NCBI GenBank assembly: GCA_013399855.1
Contig: VXAY01002187.1
Coordinates: 669,609-733,608 of the forward strand
Length of the DNA: 64,000 bases
Source: Oxyruncus cristatus
Lineage: Eukaryota; Chordata; Aves; Passeriformes; Cotingidae
Direction: 5' to 3'
The translations under genes and the position numbers were made by a program. This document shows positions 28,301 through 42,411 of this stretch, piece after piece; position 1 is the first letter of the stretch; every line of letters starts with the position of its first letter. Under the pieces are notes generated by a model. The model was not told where the DNA came from and did no database searches. It saw nothing but the letters and a program-made list of their open reading frames with translations.

Positions 28301-31300
28301 AGTGAACCAGAAAAAATGTACAGCCCAATCCCAGGGAAGATTTTATCTCCAAAAGATAGAATAATTCTCATCCTGTTTGTGAACCGACTAAATTTAAACT
28401 TTGGAAATCAATACATTTGAAAGAACATGATGCCATTTTTAAAGAAAACTTTTTTTTAATAATTTTACTTTAATTCCAAACTCCAAACTTATCTTCAAAA
28501 ACTATTTAGAAAAGAAATTTGCTATGCTTTGAGCAGAGAATAAGACTGAAAAATTAAACTTAAAATTACGTATAATTTAGTTTTTAAGTGATCTAATTTA
28601 TTGTAGGGTTTTTTCCCAAACAAGAACTTAAGGTTTTGTGTCTTTCTCAAAACTTCTTGGACTTTTTTATGTTTTCCCTTTTCCTGATACTAGATTGCAA
28701 AAGCAGTTCTAATAACAACAGGGTATTAGTAAAAACAACAGAAAATAAATTAAAACCTTCCACTTAATCCACATAACATAAATGATCTTAGTATATATAT
28801 GCACATATATACAGATATATGTCAGATATAATGTAAAAAAAAATATATCAAATTAGGATATGCTATTACAGTAGGGGAACCAGAGATATTCTCCTTACTA
28901 TATAATACCTAAAATTATATCCTTGCCTAAAATTCTGAAAGTATTTTAAGGTAAGTACTTTACTTACCTTCTTAAAATCTTTTTCCACAGCCTGACTGAT
29001 TACTTGCTAAGTCCATTTAAGCACAAATTCATCTTAGCCTGGAGCACAAAGATACTGGATTTAGCTTTTACAGATACTACAAACTTAAAAGTATTGTTTT
29101 GCTGACATTTCCTTCCAATTCAGAGAACTTGCATACAGGGAAAAAAAATCAGTGCAACTTAGTAAAAATGAGGTTTTCCAAGTAATAATAGCTTACTGTG
29201 ATTTTTCTTTTCAGAAAAAGAACCTCGGATTTCAAATTGACTTTGCTGTTTGAAGAGGCAGCAGTTATAACACTGCATTTTAATAGGATAACTGGCCGTT
29301 AAGTCCCTACACTCCATCACTGGCCATTAAGTCCCTACACTCTTTCCTCCATCCTCAATAAGATACTACTACTACTAAAGTTAGCTTCATGGTAGAAGTG
29401 AATTCCTTTCCTCATGAAAAGAGAAAATAAAAGCAGTAATCATGAATTTAACCAAGGAACTACAATAAGACAAACAATCTTTTTGGAACAAAAGATAAAC
29501 ACAGACCTGACTGTCTGATCTGTGATCAGTAGTTTGATAAAAAGACTCACTTTTGCAGCCTTCCAGGCACAATAGTATTACTGTCTTTCTTCCAATAATA
29601 GAAATCTTAATTTTCAAAACAAAGTGTTGAAAGATGAATCTGTGCTGAATTGTATCTTTCTGAACTAGCTGGTAGATGGTACATCTATACATTAATTGTT
29701 TGTAATTCATGAGGGGTAACATTCATGGTACCATGATTTCAACAGTTTGTTGACAAACTGTTTAATTTTTGCTCAGATGGCACTTCTCCGTAAGCAGAAC
29801 ACCAGTACCTTGTGGCAGCATACTTTGCAGGCAAGCTGCACTGCACTGCGTATGATAGAGTTGTTCACCCTTCTCAGTTTGTAGAATCTGGATCCAATTT
29901 TCAAATGAAAGATCACTTTGCTGAACATTTATTTTTCCTGTGGAATTACTGTTTGGTGAATAGGCTATTTTTGGCCTTGGGCGTTATTTATTTAGATTTT
30001 TGTTCTCTTCAAAATATTGGTGGAAAACATTTGTCTGCTTGAGGGGTACCATATGCTTCTGATCTGAAGATTGACTGACTTCTACTGCCTAAAAAGTGAG
30101 TGAGCAAGTAGAAATACAGATGGGAGATTAAATGATCGTTAAGTATCCAAATGAACTGGGAATTACAGTCAGAGTTTCAAAAGTCTGTCAGATGAACTGA
30201 GTTCCAGTCTAATTCAGAGTTCTGGGAACTTAAATTTCTCTACACTTAAAAGTTTAATATGGTAGCTAAAAGAGGTGGATGAGAGAGCATGAAAGCTGAG
30301 AAGAATAGAAAATGAATGCAGCAGTAACCTGCTGGTTCAAGAGCAAATGAAGGCTCCCAAAACAAATACTCTTTCTATCTGCAATAAAGTGTGATGTTCT
30401 CCTGCTTAGAATCTGTACAAATTGTGAAAACACCACCTTTTTTTCCCCAATGAACAATTAAAAACAAAAAAGCAGCTTTTTTATTCCAAGAATTTTTATG
30501 TGAAAATGAAGCAGTCTCAGAGAAGTACTGCAGTTTCCATTACATTTTTTTCTGTTTCCTCTTAAGCACTAAAAACACTCCCTAAGTTCTGATGTTTCCA
30601 GGAATTCTGGAAGCAGAAAAGAGTCCCAAAAGTAGAAAATATGTCAAGTATGCATCTTTTAAAAACAAATATTTGCAAGTCAAGTTTAGAAAAACTACTG
30701 TTTAAAGGAACATTGACTTAAACAGTATCATTTTCAACCTGTGTACTTCCTATTAAGCTTCATGTTATTTAACTTCTGTGTTTGTCTTCTCTGAAAATAC
30801 TCCCCATTGTGTAAATGTTTGGATTGGTCGTCTATGTTGTCATCTTCCAAATGTTTTGAATTCCTTAAAATATCATATATTTGTTTCAGAGAAGAACATT
30901 TTACATAATGGGGAAATTCAGATAGCATATGATGACAAGTTTTTGGAATCAATGCCATGGAAGTTTAGCACAACTGATGATTGAGCAAGCCAAACATTAT
31001 GCTTAAAGTCATAGGTTCCACCCACGGGTGAATTTAGTGGCCCCTTTATGTTTCTGAATGAGATAGTCATCCACTAAATACAGCTCTTGAAGCAAGTTTC
31101 ATTATATTCAGGTAAATTTATGCTCACAAAACAGTGGACCATCTTGGGAAGGCAGTTCCACTCTTTCTCCCATACTTTGTGCACTTAGGACTGTCTGAAA
31201 GACTCAGCTTTCTATTTCAGTTAACTTGTGCTTCTGCATCCTTTAATGTTAATAATACACAAGGGTAATATGACACTGAATTTAAAATGTTTCTTTTTGC

Positions 31301-34300
31301 CTATGTAGTAAGTCTGTCTGAATCACATAGACCTGGCTAGATGTCTTTCTTAAAAAAAGAGGTGGAATTCTGCTCCAAATCCAGCAAATTTTAGTGTCGA
31401 CTTCCTATTTCTAATTAGGTATCACAAAAACATTTTCTAAATTATCTTTTTTTTTTTTTTTCCAAGAAAAATAGCATTGCAAAATCAAAACCAACCTTCA
31501 CGACCCAAATCCATGTTGGTCTCACCAGTACATTTCTAGCAGCAGCAGCAATTCTGTGGTATCAAGATGAAAGTTGCAAAACAATGTTTTTATTGCCAGG
31601 TAATGCAGAACAGAACTGGCTTGGGCAGCTGACAGCGCACAGGCTGGAAAGGCCTTAGGAACTTCTCCATTCATGACCCCATCAATATAGAAGAGATACA
31701 TTATTTTTTTATTGGAAGTTTTAGATTAATTTGTGAAAATGCTGAAATGAGAACTGACACAGACAATGGAGTGGAGCTGTGGCCCAGGCTTTCTCTAGAC
31801 ATCTAGAGGAGTGGGTTGACCTTCAAAAGTGACTAAGCACCCAGTGCCTTCCAGCTACAAACTATAAGTATTGCTGGAAGCTCAATTTAAAAATATCAGA
31901 TTATGTACGTAAAACTGTGAAAAGGACCTGACAGCCCCACATTAGTCTGAAAAAAAAACCAAACAAAAAAAAACCAACTAACCAACAATGCATTTGTCAC
32001 CCTTGTAAATACTATATCTCCTGCCATTAACAGCAGCGTGCTCTAATCGCCAATATGCCATATGCACAAAACCAGCAGAATGAAAAAATACACACCATTA
32101 GTTGTTTGGGGTTTTTTCCAGCAAAAATGGTGCCCAAATCAGAGATTTCAACAAGCAGAGAAGTTCAGGACAGCGAGTTCCTTTCTACATCTTCTTTAAA
32201 GGAATGGAGCAGACTGGACTTGGTCACATCTGCCAAAAATCATGTACTGCATTAGTGATAAATGTAGTCTCTTCACTTGTGACTCAATCAACAAGTCACA
32301 AGACATCATATCTTGCTCTCAAGCCCAGTGGAGAGGCAGTGGCTCTGCCAAGTTTTTTACTGAACCTGGGTGGTTGGAATCCAGGTCTGAATGCCAAGGT
32401 ATTTTAAACATGTGTGTTAACCATGGCTTTTAACTGGTTTGGAGTTTGCAGGTGGAAGAGGAGATCAAAGGAGAGGTTTAAATATTTTTTTTTAATACTA
32501 TCAATATTCATTTCATTTAGTGAGAAATGGTAACCAGAGACTGCTGCTAGGGGAAAGCAGTGGAGGAAACACATTATTTTTTACGCTCAGCAAACTCCCA
32601 ATTTTGCCTGATGCAAAGGAGAATCTGGTGAAAGAAGAGAAAGACACACACACACACAAGTGTGCCAGCACTTATAACATTGGGACTTTTATTTAGGCTT
32701 TTAAAATCTCTAGCCAAATAGACTTGAAAGATAAAATAGGAGATTCTTGGGTTGTTTGACTGTAATCCTGAGTTGCTCTTTGTCCTCAGCTTTCTGTATC
32801 TATTTGTAGGTGGAGCCCACTGACCCTATACTTCCCTGACATGAGAGTAGTTTCCCTCAAAACCGTAACAACTTTGGAAACACTGGACTTTTCAAACATT
32901 TGAAGATACTCAGCCTGGTGTGTAATGATAATTTGTGAAGGAAGAATTCACTCATGGGCAAAGAAAACGCTCAGGGAAGTAACAAAGGAAAGCAAAAACA
33001 CCTCCCAAAACCTTCATTCTGAATGATAAATGACTTGAAAATCTGACCCTTTTTTGAAAATTTAAGGTATTTACTTCTGTAGCTGACTAAATGGTAGTAA
33101 AAATCTTTACAAAGTCTCCCTGACTTGTGCGTCCTACATACTTTGTAATCTGTTCTAAGCCTCTTTGTCTACATACTCATTTTTCCATTTCCTTTTCAAT
33201 ATAGTCATGGTTTCCATTTTCTGCAGCAATCTCTTTGGACTATTTAACATCTTGACTGGAAGTCTTACTGGATAACAAAGCCTCACTGGAGTTCATGGCG
33301 ATATCAACTGATGTCCATGGGCTTTGGAGAGGATTTAAAAATCAGTGCTCAGTGTTATAAACCCAAGGGTTGAGTTCAGCTAAGTAGTTACATTTTTGCC
33401 TAACTAATATTTGTATATGCACATCCTAACTGAGGCAAACAAGTCAACACAAATGCTTACATTGAACCAGATATGCTAAAGTTTCCTGATCAGCTGAGTT
33501 AAGCTATTTATGAGTTAACAAGTATTTATGATTCTGATAAAATATGAATTGTTAATGATTTCTATGTTGATAAAAATGATAAACTAAATAAGTACATAAA
33601 AGTCACCATAATGTATGAGAGCAAAGTGAGTATGACAGCATCCTGCTAGTTGCAAATACTCAAAGAAGTAAGATCATAGGGAGGTACAGAAGGATTTCTC
33701 CCAGATGCATTTTCCCAGCTTCAGTCAATGGCTGTTCAGACACATCTGAAGTTGGCTGGTTCACCACAGTGTTTAGATGCATCTGAAGCTGGAAGTTTAG
33801 TACCTACCAGGGCAATCTCTCATCTCTGCGTCTGTCTCGTCTCTGTTTGAGGAGTTCCATATGGCTTCCACAGCATCATGTGGCAATGAGCTATACAACA
33901 TGAAAAAGTGGTTCCTGGCTGTCTGATAATTTCACACCGTCTCCTCTTGGCTCTTCTTCTACAGCAAATACTGAGTAATTGCTCCCCATTCACCTTTTCC
34001 TGACCCTTAATTACTTCATATCTCTCTGTCCTGTTCTCCCATTGGGCATCCCTTTTCCAAGATGATTCTTTGCATCCTATTTACTTTCTCCTGTGTTAAA
34101 GTAGTTCTGCTCTTCTGATCATCCATGCTGTCCCTCTCCATTTAATCCTTACTGCCTTCGTATCTTTTAGTATTTATTCAGCACCATGAAATTAGAACCA
34201 GTTTAAAAATTTCCTGTTTTGTTTTCAGTTCCTGATATTCCACTTGAATTTTATATTTTTAACATAATTCTAATTTTTAATTTTTGTCTCTTTGTTGCTG

Positions 34301-37300
34301 CTTCACCATTAAAGATAGCTAAATTGACTCTAAATTAGAGGTTGTCACTGCATGTGCTTAGCTGCTGTCATATTATGCCATGTACATTGCTTTATACTTC
34401 TAGAAATGGAATTTTACCCATGGGATTTACTTCTCGGATGCTCAGTATCCTGGCATTTACTGCAACTCTTTGTGGATCATTTAAATTCTTACTTAAGTTC
34501 TGAATACATTTTGGTAGAAACTTCCATGCCTCATTAGTCCCCCATTTTCCAGAGCACTTGACAATAAGTTGAACAGCATCAGTCCTGAAAGATTTATGTG
34601 AAACTTTGCTGATAGCCTCCCTGCACTGTGAAACCTGGCAGTATTTTTGATCAGTTACTATTTATTCTAATCAGTTATAAAATGGGTTATCCCTTGGCAA
34701 TTCCGTTTCTTTCTAGTTTTTGCACTTGAGCTATGGCTCCACTGGAAAGAGTATCTGAAAAGCAGAAATGGTGTAATTTGATTTTGATCCATCATTAGCC
34801 TGGTAGGAGTGTGTTGTTTTGAAACCTTAAGTTTAATATTGTATTTCCATATATGATTAAGGCTGAGTATTGAGAGGGTGTTTTTTGAGGTAGGCTGGGA
34901 GGAAGAGGGAAGCCTCAGCCTTGTACATTTTATCAGGGCAGAAAAGTGTCAGATTTTTTTTTTGTTCTGAAAAACATTCAGGTGAAACATTCTCTTAGAA
35001 TGGACTTCAGAAGAAGCAAATGTTCACAAAATGTCTTCTAGTAGCTACTTTTTCCAACTAATTCCCTGTCAATAGGGTCATTTAAGACAGAAGGGGATCA
35101 AAAGTAAAAGCAGTGTGATATTTTACTAACAAATGGTCGAAGTATACAAGTACAAAGACTTCAGTTAAGTCATCAGTATCAGGAGCAGTCAAGCTGTTAC
35201 TGTTACCACAGTAACACACACGGGCGTTGTACCAGTGACAGCACATGAACCGTGTTCATGGCCTGCCTTGTCTGCTCATACTGTTTCAGCAGTGTGGATC
35301 ACCCTGGCTGAATTTCAGCCCTGCACCACCCAAGTAGCCCTTCAAGCTCTACAGATGCTGTCTCACAGAAACTGGTTTGCCCTTTGGCCAGGGGGTAAAA
35401 TTGGAATTTAAATGGCTAAATCGTAAAACAAGAACCCCCCAAAAATCACAAATATCACCCCTCTTCCCCCCCCACACACACACTCACTCACTCTACCAGT
35501 TGAGAGCCAAATACTGACTAACAAACAGAATGAGCACTGGAGGTAAAACCAAGGAAAGAGAGAATCAAATCCAGAAACTGAGTGTCAGTCTCTGTTGTGC
35601 AGTCTGGTTTCACAGAATCAGCTAAATCTAACTAGTGAATTCCACTTCAGCTTTTGCTCTGACGGCCACTATATCCACAGTATCTGGGAAATGACTTAAA
35701 CAGAGCTTCGGAGAACAGCATGGGACCAGTGCTTCCAAAAGGCCAAAGTCAAAACGTTCATATATCAGATACATGTGCCAGGGTAGCCGTCCCAGCTGCA
35801 CAACACATGATGTGTCAACTGCGTTACATAGGGTGGGTCAGGAAGAGGCTCATTAAAGACAAGCACTACAGCTCTGCTTGCAACATCTCTGCATCTTTGT
35901 CCGGTTTTACACACAAAAAAAAAAAAAAGACAGTGGTTTAAGAAAAGGGTTACTCTTCATGAAGATTGAAACCCATACAGAAAGGCCAGAGTAACTGTGT
36001 TTGGTACATTAGACACAGATCCATCGCTGATCTTTCATGTAATTATTTCATCGTTGATGGAACACCATAAATTATTCTTATTTATTTTTCTGTAATAATA
36101 ATTAGAACAAATTATTCTGACGACAAAACTCAGACTATTTCATATAGGTGTTGAAAGAGAAGTCCTTGTCCCTGAACATGCATTGCACTGCAGGAGTCTC
36201 TGACAGACAACATCCTCTGAGCTGAATTTCTCTCCTGCGTGAAAAGGCCACGATCCCACTCCCTAAATGCATGCAGAACCTAATTCCCACCAAAAACATT
36301 CAGGGACTTAGGTACATAAATATACTTCAAATTCATCCCATCTATAAACAGGGCCAAACCTTTCTGTGCAGAAGTGTGTGGCACTTCTTGGATAAGAAGG
36401 GCAATGAAACAGCACATTTTACAAAGTAAGGAGCTGAAGTGTAGAACTTCACAGCATGAACTTGTGTCTGTGGCCAAATTTTTTTGGTGCATTTGCTGGA
36501 AAAAAGTGCTGGATTTATATCACTTTTTTGGGGGTACTGAATTGTCATGACCATTTTGGGTGTTACCCTCAGTGTATCTGAAAGCTGTTCTGAACAAGAC
36601 ATCATTACATGGCTGTTATAGAAGATAATGCCTTTTCTCTCATTTTAGCCATCCTTGACCCTTCTGTTCTGACCCTTTAGCTGTAAAACAGACTTCAGTC
36701 TCACCAAACTCAAGAGTGACAACTGCACTCCAGACCTAGGGCTCATACCCCACTATAATACCTATTCATACAATGTATGCCCTGGTTTCCAGTCATCTCA
36801 AACTCTAAAACAGAGTTAAGACAGTGCTATCCTACTCATCTGTTTGTTCATATTGGAGGAGGATGTTGTGGGTAACTCTCTGCAACAAAAGCCTGAAAGC
36901 AGATACCCCCTCCGTTGGTATCTCGGCTAACTGGGACTGTCTGTGGTATATGTCTGTCCAGAAAAATGATTTTCAGAGTGCTAATCCCTGTTACACAGAC
37001 AATCTGCAGCCCATTTGCTATTAGTGCTTTTTGGCTTTATTTTTTAACAGGGCCTTAAAACATATCTTTCCGTAAAATGACAACATTTTTTTCTGCCCTC
37101 TTTGTTCGTGGGGCTTTGTGCACTCATAAACAGTTTAAGAGTTCCCTTCACACCTGCAGTGCACATGTGTGCCTGTAATAAAGGTTCTCTTATCTAGCCT
37201 TCACTGATAACTTAAGAGGACAGTGTTTAAAAGAAGGCATCATCCTTTCAACTCTAATGGACAAAACCAAACCCAAACCCCAAACACACAGTAGTGACAG

Positions 37301-40300
37301 TGAGAAGCATGCCTGGAGAAGGAGGGAACCTCCCTAATGGCCTCAAAGTTAGAGCAGCGAGGCTGAGGGAAAGGCAAGCAGACCTGCAACTCCTTTCCAG
37401 CTGCCGTATCCTGCTTAAAGACACAAGGAAGCAGCCTGTACCATCCCAAGGTTTTGCTGCATCTTTTATTGACCCTCCTGGAGTCTGTGTTGCTTTTTTG
37501 GAAAATCATCCCCAAAATGCTTCCCAATCAGCATAATCTGAGCTATGTTGAAGCTATGCTGCTACTCCAAAACATCTTGCTGAGAAAATGCCCCCCCGCA
37601 GTCTTGTTTACTCAGCGGGGGAGCGGATCAGCACGCATCAGATTGCACTGCCGTGACTCCTTTTCTCGGCTGCCCCGTGCTGGTTATAACTCTGCCGGCG
37701 TTGGCATCGCTGACCAGGCCCCAGCACGAAGGCCTCAGCAGAAGGAAAACCGTAAGTCAGCCTAACCACAGAACAGTTTGGGATTGGCAAGACTTTCCCA
37801 ACCTCTTTCAGCTTAAGCAGCGGTACAAAGTCTGAGAGAAATTTCCCTCCACAGAGAAAACCTTAATCTTCTGGTTAGACAACATCACACACTACAATTT
37901 GATACTTAATAAATTGTCATGAAGCTATAATACAAGAGTTCACTTGGTCACTTATCCTTTTAGCAATAAAAAACAATTGGGACTGAAATTCAGTTGCAAT
38001 TTGTTGCAGCTGCTGCGGCCAGGACCCCCTCAGAAAGTAATTTCCAGAGGATTCTTCTTGTTAAAAAGCTATTTCCTTGGCGAGGAGTGGGATGTCTGGA
38101 AGATAGCAATGGGGACAAAACCAAGCACAGACGTTTACAAGCATTCCTGAAGAGCATTTTTAAAACTCTGTATTTATTTAAACAATTACAAAAACATTTT
38201 AAGCAGCTAAGTAGTTTAGTACTACCACCAGAATATAAAGTAGACTTTTAAGCCTAGGCAGTTTTCCTCTTTACCTGTAAGATGACACATGAGGCAGAAT
38301 TAACATTTAGCTCCACCCTGGAGAAAGTGTGGAGAGAGGATGGCAACCTCCTGGTTTCCCAGTCCTTCCTTGGTTCCCAAAATTTCCATTTTTCAGTTCT
38401 GACCTACATTCACTCTCTCTCCCCACCACAGGAGTTGCTTATGAATAATATACACTATAAATTTAGGTTTTTGGGGAGTAACGGGAACTGAAAGGGTCTG
38501 GAAGCACAACTTTCAGTCTCGCTGGGCAATCCCATAGGGTTCAGCTCACACACAATGATTGATTATGTGACTCAGATGGTATCATTATTGCTACCTGAGC
38601 AGATGAGAAACTGAAATGTAAGAATGATAGGTCTGGTAAAACATGACCACTTAACATCTCTCTCCTTCCCTCCTTCCTGAAGAATGACAGGGGAGATGAT
38701 GTTTGAAAAAGAAAGTATCCAACCAGTGCACACAGTAAAAGAGACACCTCAGTCTGTGTCCTGGGCAACCCAGAGCCCCAAAGGATAGAGAGAAACACAA
38801 ACCTTTCCTTTTTAAGATAAAACCCAGCATCCTGAGTCTCCCAAGAAATTCACAATGAACTGGATAGGAGGCAGGCTCTTCTCTCTCATTTTCAAGCCGA
38901 AAGAAAAGAATCAAAGAAATATGGTAAGCTCTGCAGTATGTACCAGCCCTGAGAGGTCAGGCCAGACCAACAGAAGCTTCATTTGGCCGTTTTTCACTCA
39001 GCTGTTACTGAAGAGACATGCTGCAAAGACAAATGGTATGCCCATGGCTCTTGACACTGGCCGTCCAGAGTACTGTGGCTGTACTTCATGAAACACTGGA
39101 GTTTTGCAGTAAAAAAAAACAAAACAAAACAAAACCAAAGCCAACAACCAAAACAAAATCAAGTCAAATTAAAGCAAAAGGATCAAATACAAGATGGCAA
39201 CACATCTATCTGTCAGTAACCTTTTTTTTTAAATTTTGACACAGCCTAAAACTTTCTGAAAATGGATTGAACTAAGTTAACGACAACTACATTATTTAGG
39301 CTTAGCATTTTGCAGTTCTGCTAGTGGTTTTACATACAGTTCTCTCCCCTGCTTCCATAGACCTTGTTTTACAGCAAAATGTCCAGTTTAGTAACTTTTC
39401 AGACTGTCAAGAAGAGATGCACTATCTTCTGTAGGAACATACGGGGGGTGAGGGGAAGAGGATAAAAAAAGCAACCCAATTGTGGAAACTGCCTTGCTTT
39501 GTGCAAAAGGAAAAGTAAAGGAGCTCTTTCCCCATCAGATCCACTACTTTCCCTGATGCTGTTCTAGTTAAGAATGAGATTCCAAGAATAAAAGTTTCCT
39601 GCTGCAACATAAACGTATTGTGTTCCCAATTTCTTTAGGAGATCTCCACTATAGTCACTTCAGACTTGCAGAGAAGAGATCATGCTGACAGCAAGTCACT
39701 GCTTTACTCAAGGCAAGCTGCCAAAACACGTAGAACTGAACCCTGTCCTCTCATTCAGTGGACCGATAAATATGCTTTTAAAAGCATGCACAGCCTGGTT
39801 CACACTTACATTATGCACAGAGAATGAGGCAGAGGGCTTGCAGAGTGAAGCAACACCTCATTCCCGAGCATGTGCAGAGCAGTCTGTCTTTTCTTACTGC
39901 TAAAAATGCTAAACCAGTGCCATTTGCACTACATATGTGCAACATGCATGTCTCAAAAATTCATTACTATGCGTATGAAAATTCAATCCTATCAAAGCTA
40001 AGCTTTAAGAAAGTCCCAAGGGGCTGAACCGTGTGCTTATGTGCCTTGAGGGGGAAAACCCAACAACTTTTAAGCTTTTTTTTTTCTTTTTGTAGCACTG
40101 CCCTGCTCTTTCCCTTACTAAGAACAAAATAGCTGCCGAACGAGTGGAATCCATGTTCCCACTGTGTGTTTATATCCATTTATTTTCATAATTCAGATTT
40201 TGTTTCTGTGAACACAAATGCATGAATCATAGATGGATGCAAGACTGATCCCAAGAAAACTGTAACTAAGATGAGCAAAACTCACTATTTTATGAAGATT

Positions 40301-42379
40301 GCTATGCTTTGGTCATTTACTATGAACATATGTATCCTTTTAAGCCATCTCACTCTCCCTCTATCACTACTTTATGTAACTCATTCCAGAGCAAAGGATT
40401 CTGCAATTAGCTTGGAAGTATAATAAATTCGTGTATTTTCACATTTCATTGCAATTTGAAAATTGCTTTGTGTTCATGAAATTTTCCATTAAAATAAATC
40501 TGCCCTTCAATCTAAAAGGGAAAAATTTCACTGAAGAAAAGTGATGGTTTGAGGCACACACATGTAAGATACGTCGTTGCATATCTTATACTTGATGAAA
40601 AAAGAAGAGATCAGGGTTCATGTTCCTGAATGAAGATTAAGACTTTTGCAGGCAAAATTAATTTTAAAAGAAAAAGAAACAAACCTTCTGATCTTCTTGG
40701 CTTTTGTGTTGACCTCTCATATCCATGGATATGAAGCTCATAAAAGCTGGTTTCAACCTATAGGTACTAGAAACACAGCCTAGAACACAGTAGTGAAAGA
40801 CAAAGGTTTTAAAAGAATTATCCTCAGTCACTTAAAAAAAAAAAAACCAAACCTAAAATTCTTAATACAAATGGAGTTTTACAAATGCAGGAGTAGCAGA
40901 ATGGTGGCTTCCAGCTTTCTTCACCATTTCTGTAGTACCATATAAAATTCAGCTCCTCAAATCTATCATAAATATTTCATGACTGCAGTGCTAAAACCGA
41001 CATGAAGCTCCACAGCATCACGACATGGTGACAAGCCACGTGGCAATGGTGGGCCACGCAGGGGCTGCTGGATCCAAGCCTAGTGCACCACCCCCTGACT
41101 CTTGCCAGCCACAACCAGTGTGTGAATTTGGGGGGTAGCAGAGCTTGGTAGGGACTGTGGAAGGGGAGCTCTCTGCTTTGAAGGTGTTCTCCAAATTAAC
41201 ATTTTTATGTCTATATAATACATGTTTGGATATAATAAAAAAATTAACAAATATACAAAACCTGGAGAGGAAAGCAGTGCTCAAAAAGCAAACAGAAGCA
41301 GAAGCTTCATGGGACTCCTCCTTTGCAGAGTTAAATTCCTCCTAAACGACATTTCCAGGATGAGGCGTTTGTAAGTACAACTGTTAAAGGACCAAAGGCT
41401 CAACTGACAAACCATGAGATATGAAGTGCTTGCAAGATACATCCGGTGTTGAGATAATTAAAATCAAAATTAGACTTGTGCTATATTTGCATCTGCAAAG
41501 CATCAGTTAATTAAACATTACGAGTTAATCAGACTCACTTTTCTGAGGGCAAAATGTAATCATGCTTCATCATCTTTTGTGTTGTCCTTAAACTCTGACA
41601 GACTTTCCAGACAGAAACTGGCTCTTCCTAAGTACTTGCACACCCAGCAGCACAACAGAGTTGTAGAAAATTTCTAGGCATTGTTGCAAAGTTAATAGGA
41701 AATAGTTGTAGTAAAGCTACTTTAGAGGGAGCCTTTGCTCTATATTAAGAAGTCAATTAATAATAACAATTTGAAGGGGACACCAAGTATGACCCAGGAA
41801 GGAAATAATACTCTACATCCCGTTTTTGCAATTAAGAGACCAGCCACTCAGTTATTTAGCAAGACTGCTGCCAGTAAACTAGTATGTCGTCCAGATCCCT
41901 AACAGCAAACAGCAAGAGCAAAGAATAGATTTTCTGATGACCTCTGCAGATTTAGCAATTCTGTATTTATTTTTTAATTAAAAAAAAAAAAAGGCAGCTA
42001 TTGCTGGATGTAATTTCTAGGTATTTTAATTAATTTATTTTTAATGCCATGGAGAAATAATTTATACTGTCTTGGTTGCTAGCTATTTAAGATATTGTGG
42101 TTACATTTTTTGTGTCTTTGGTACATTTTATTGTAACATTGTCAGGGTACTGCATTCAATTACTACATCTCATGCTGTTTTACTTGCTAAAAGCACCATC
42201 CAAACATTTTCTAGCAAGTCCTTGTGGGTAACTACATCCTGTCCAAGAAACACATGTATGTCCATGCGTTAATAGGTATGAGATCAGTATCAAATTAGTC
42301 ATTTGAATTAATGCCTCTTTGGTTTGGCTTCTGTGGTCTCAAACCTCTTAGCTCAAGCTGCAATGGAGTTTAAAAAAAA

Positions 42380-42411
<32 letters not shown>

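Noticed and set aside
40717..40734. 18-bp palindrome as a possible factor site
   Set aside because: No known motif fits, and a palindrome of this length can arise by chance in AT-rich sequence over tens of kilobases. Kept only as a repeat entry.
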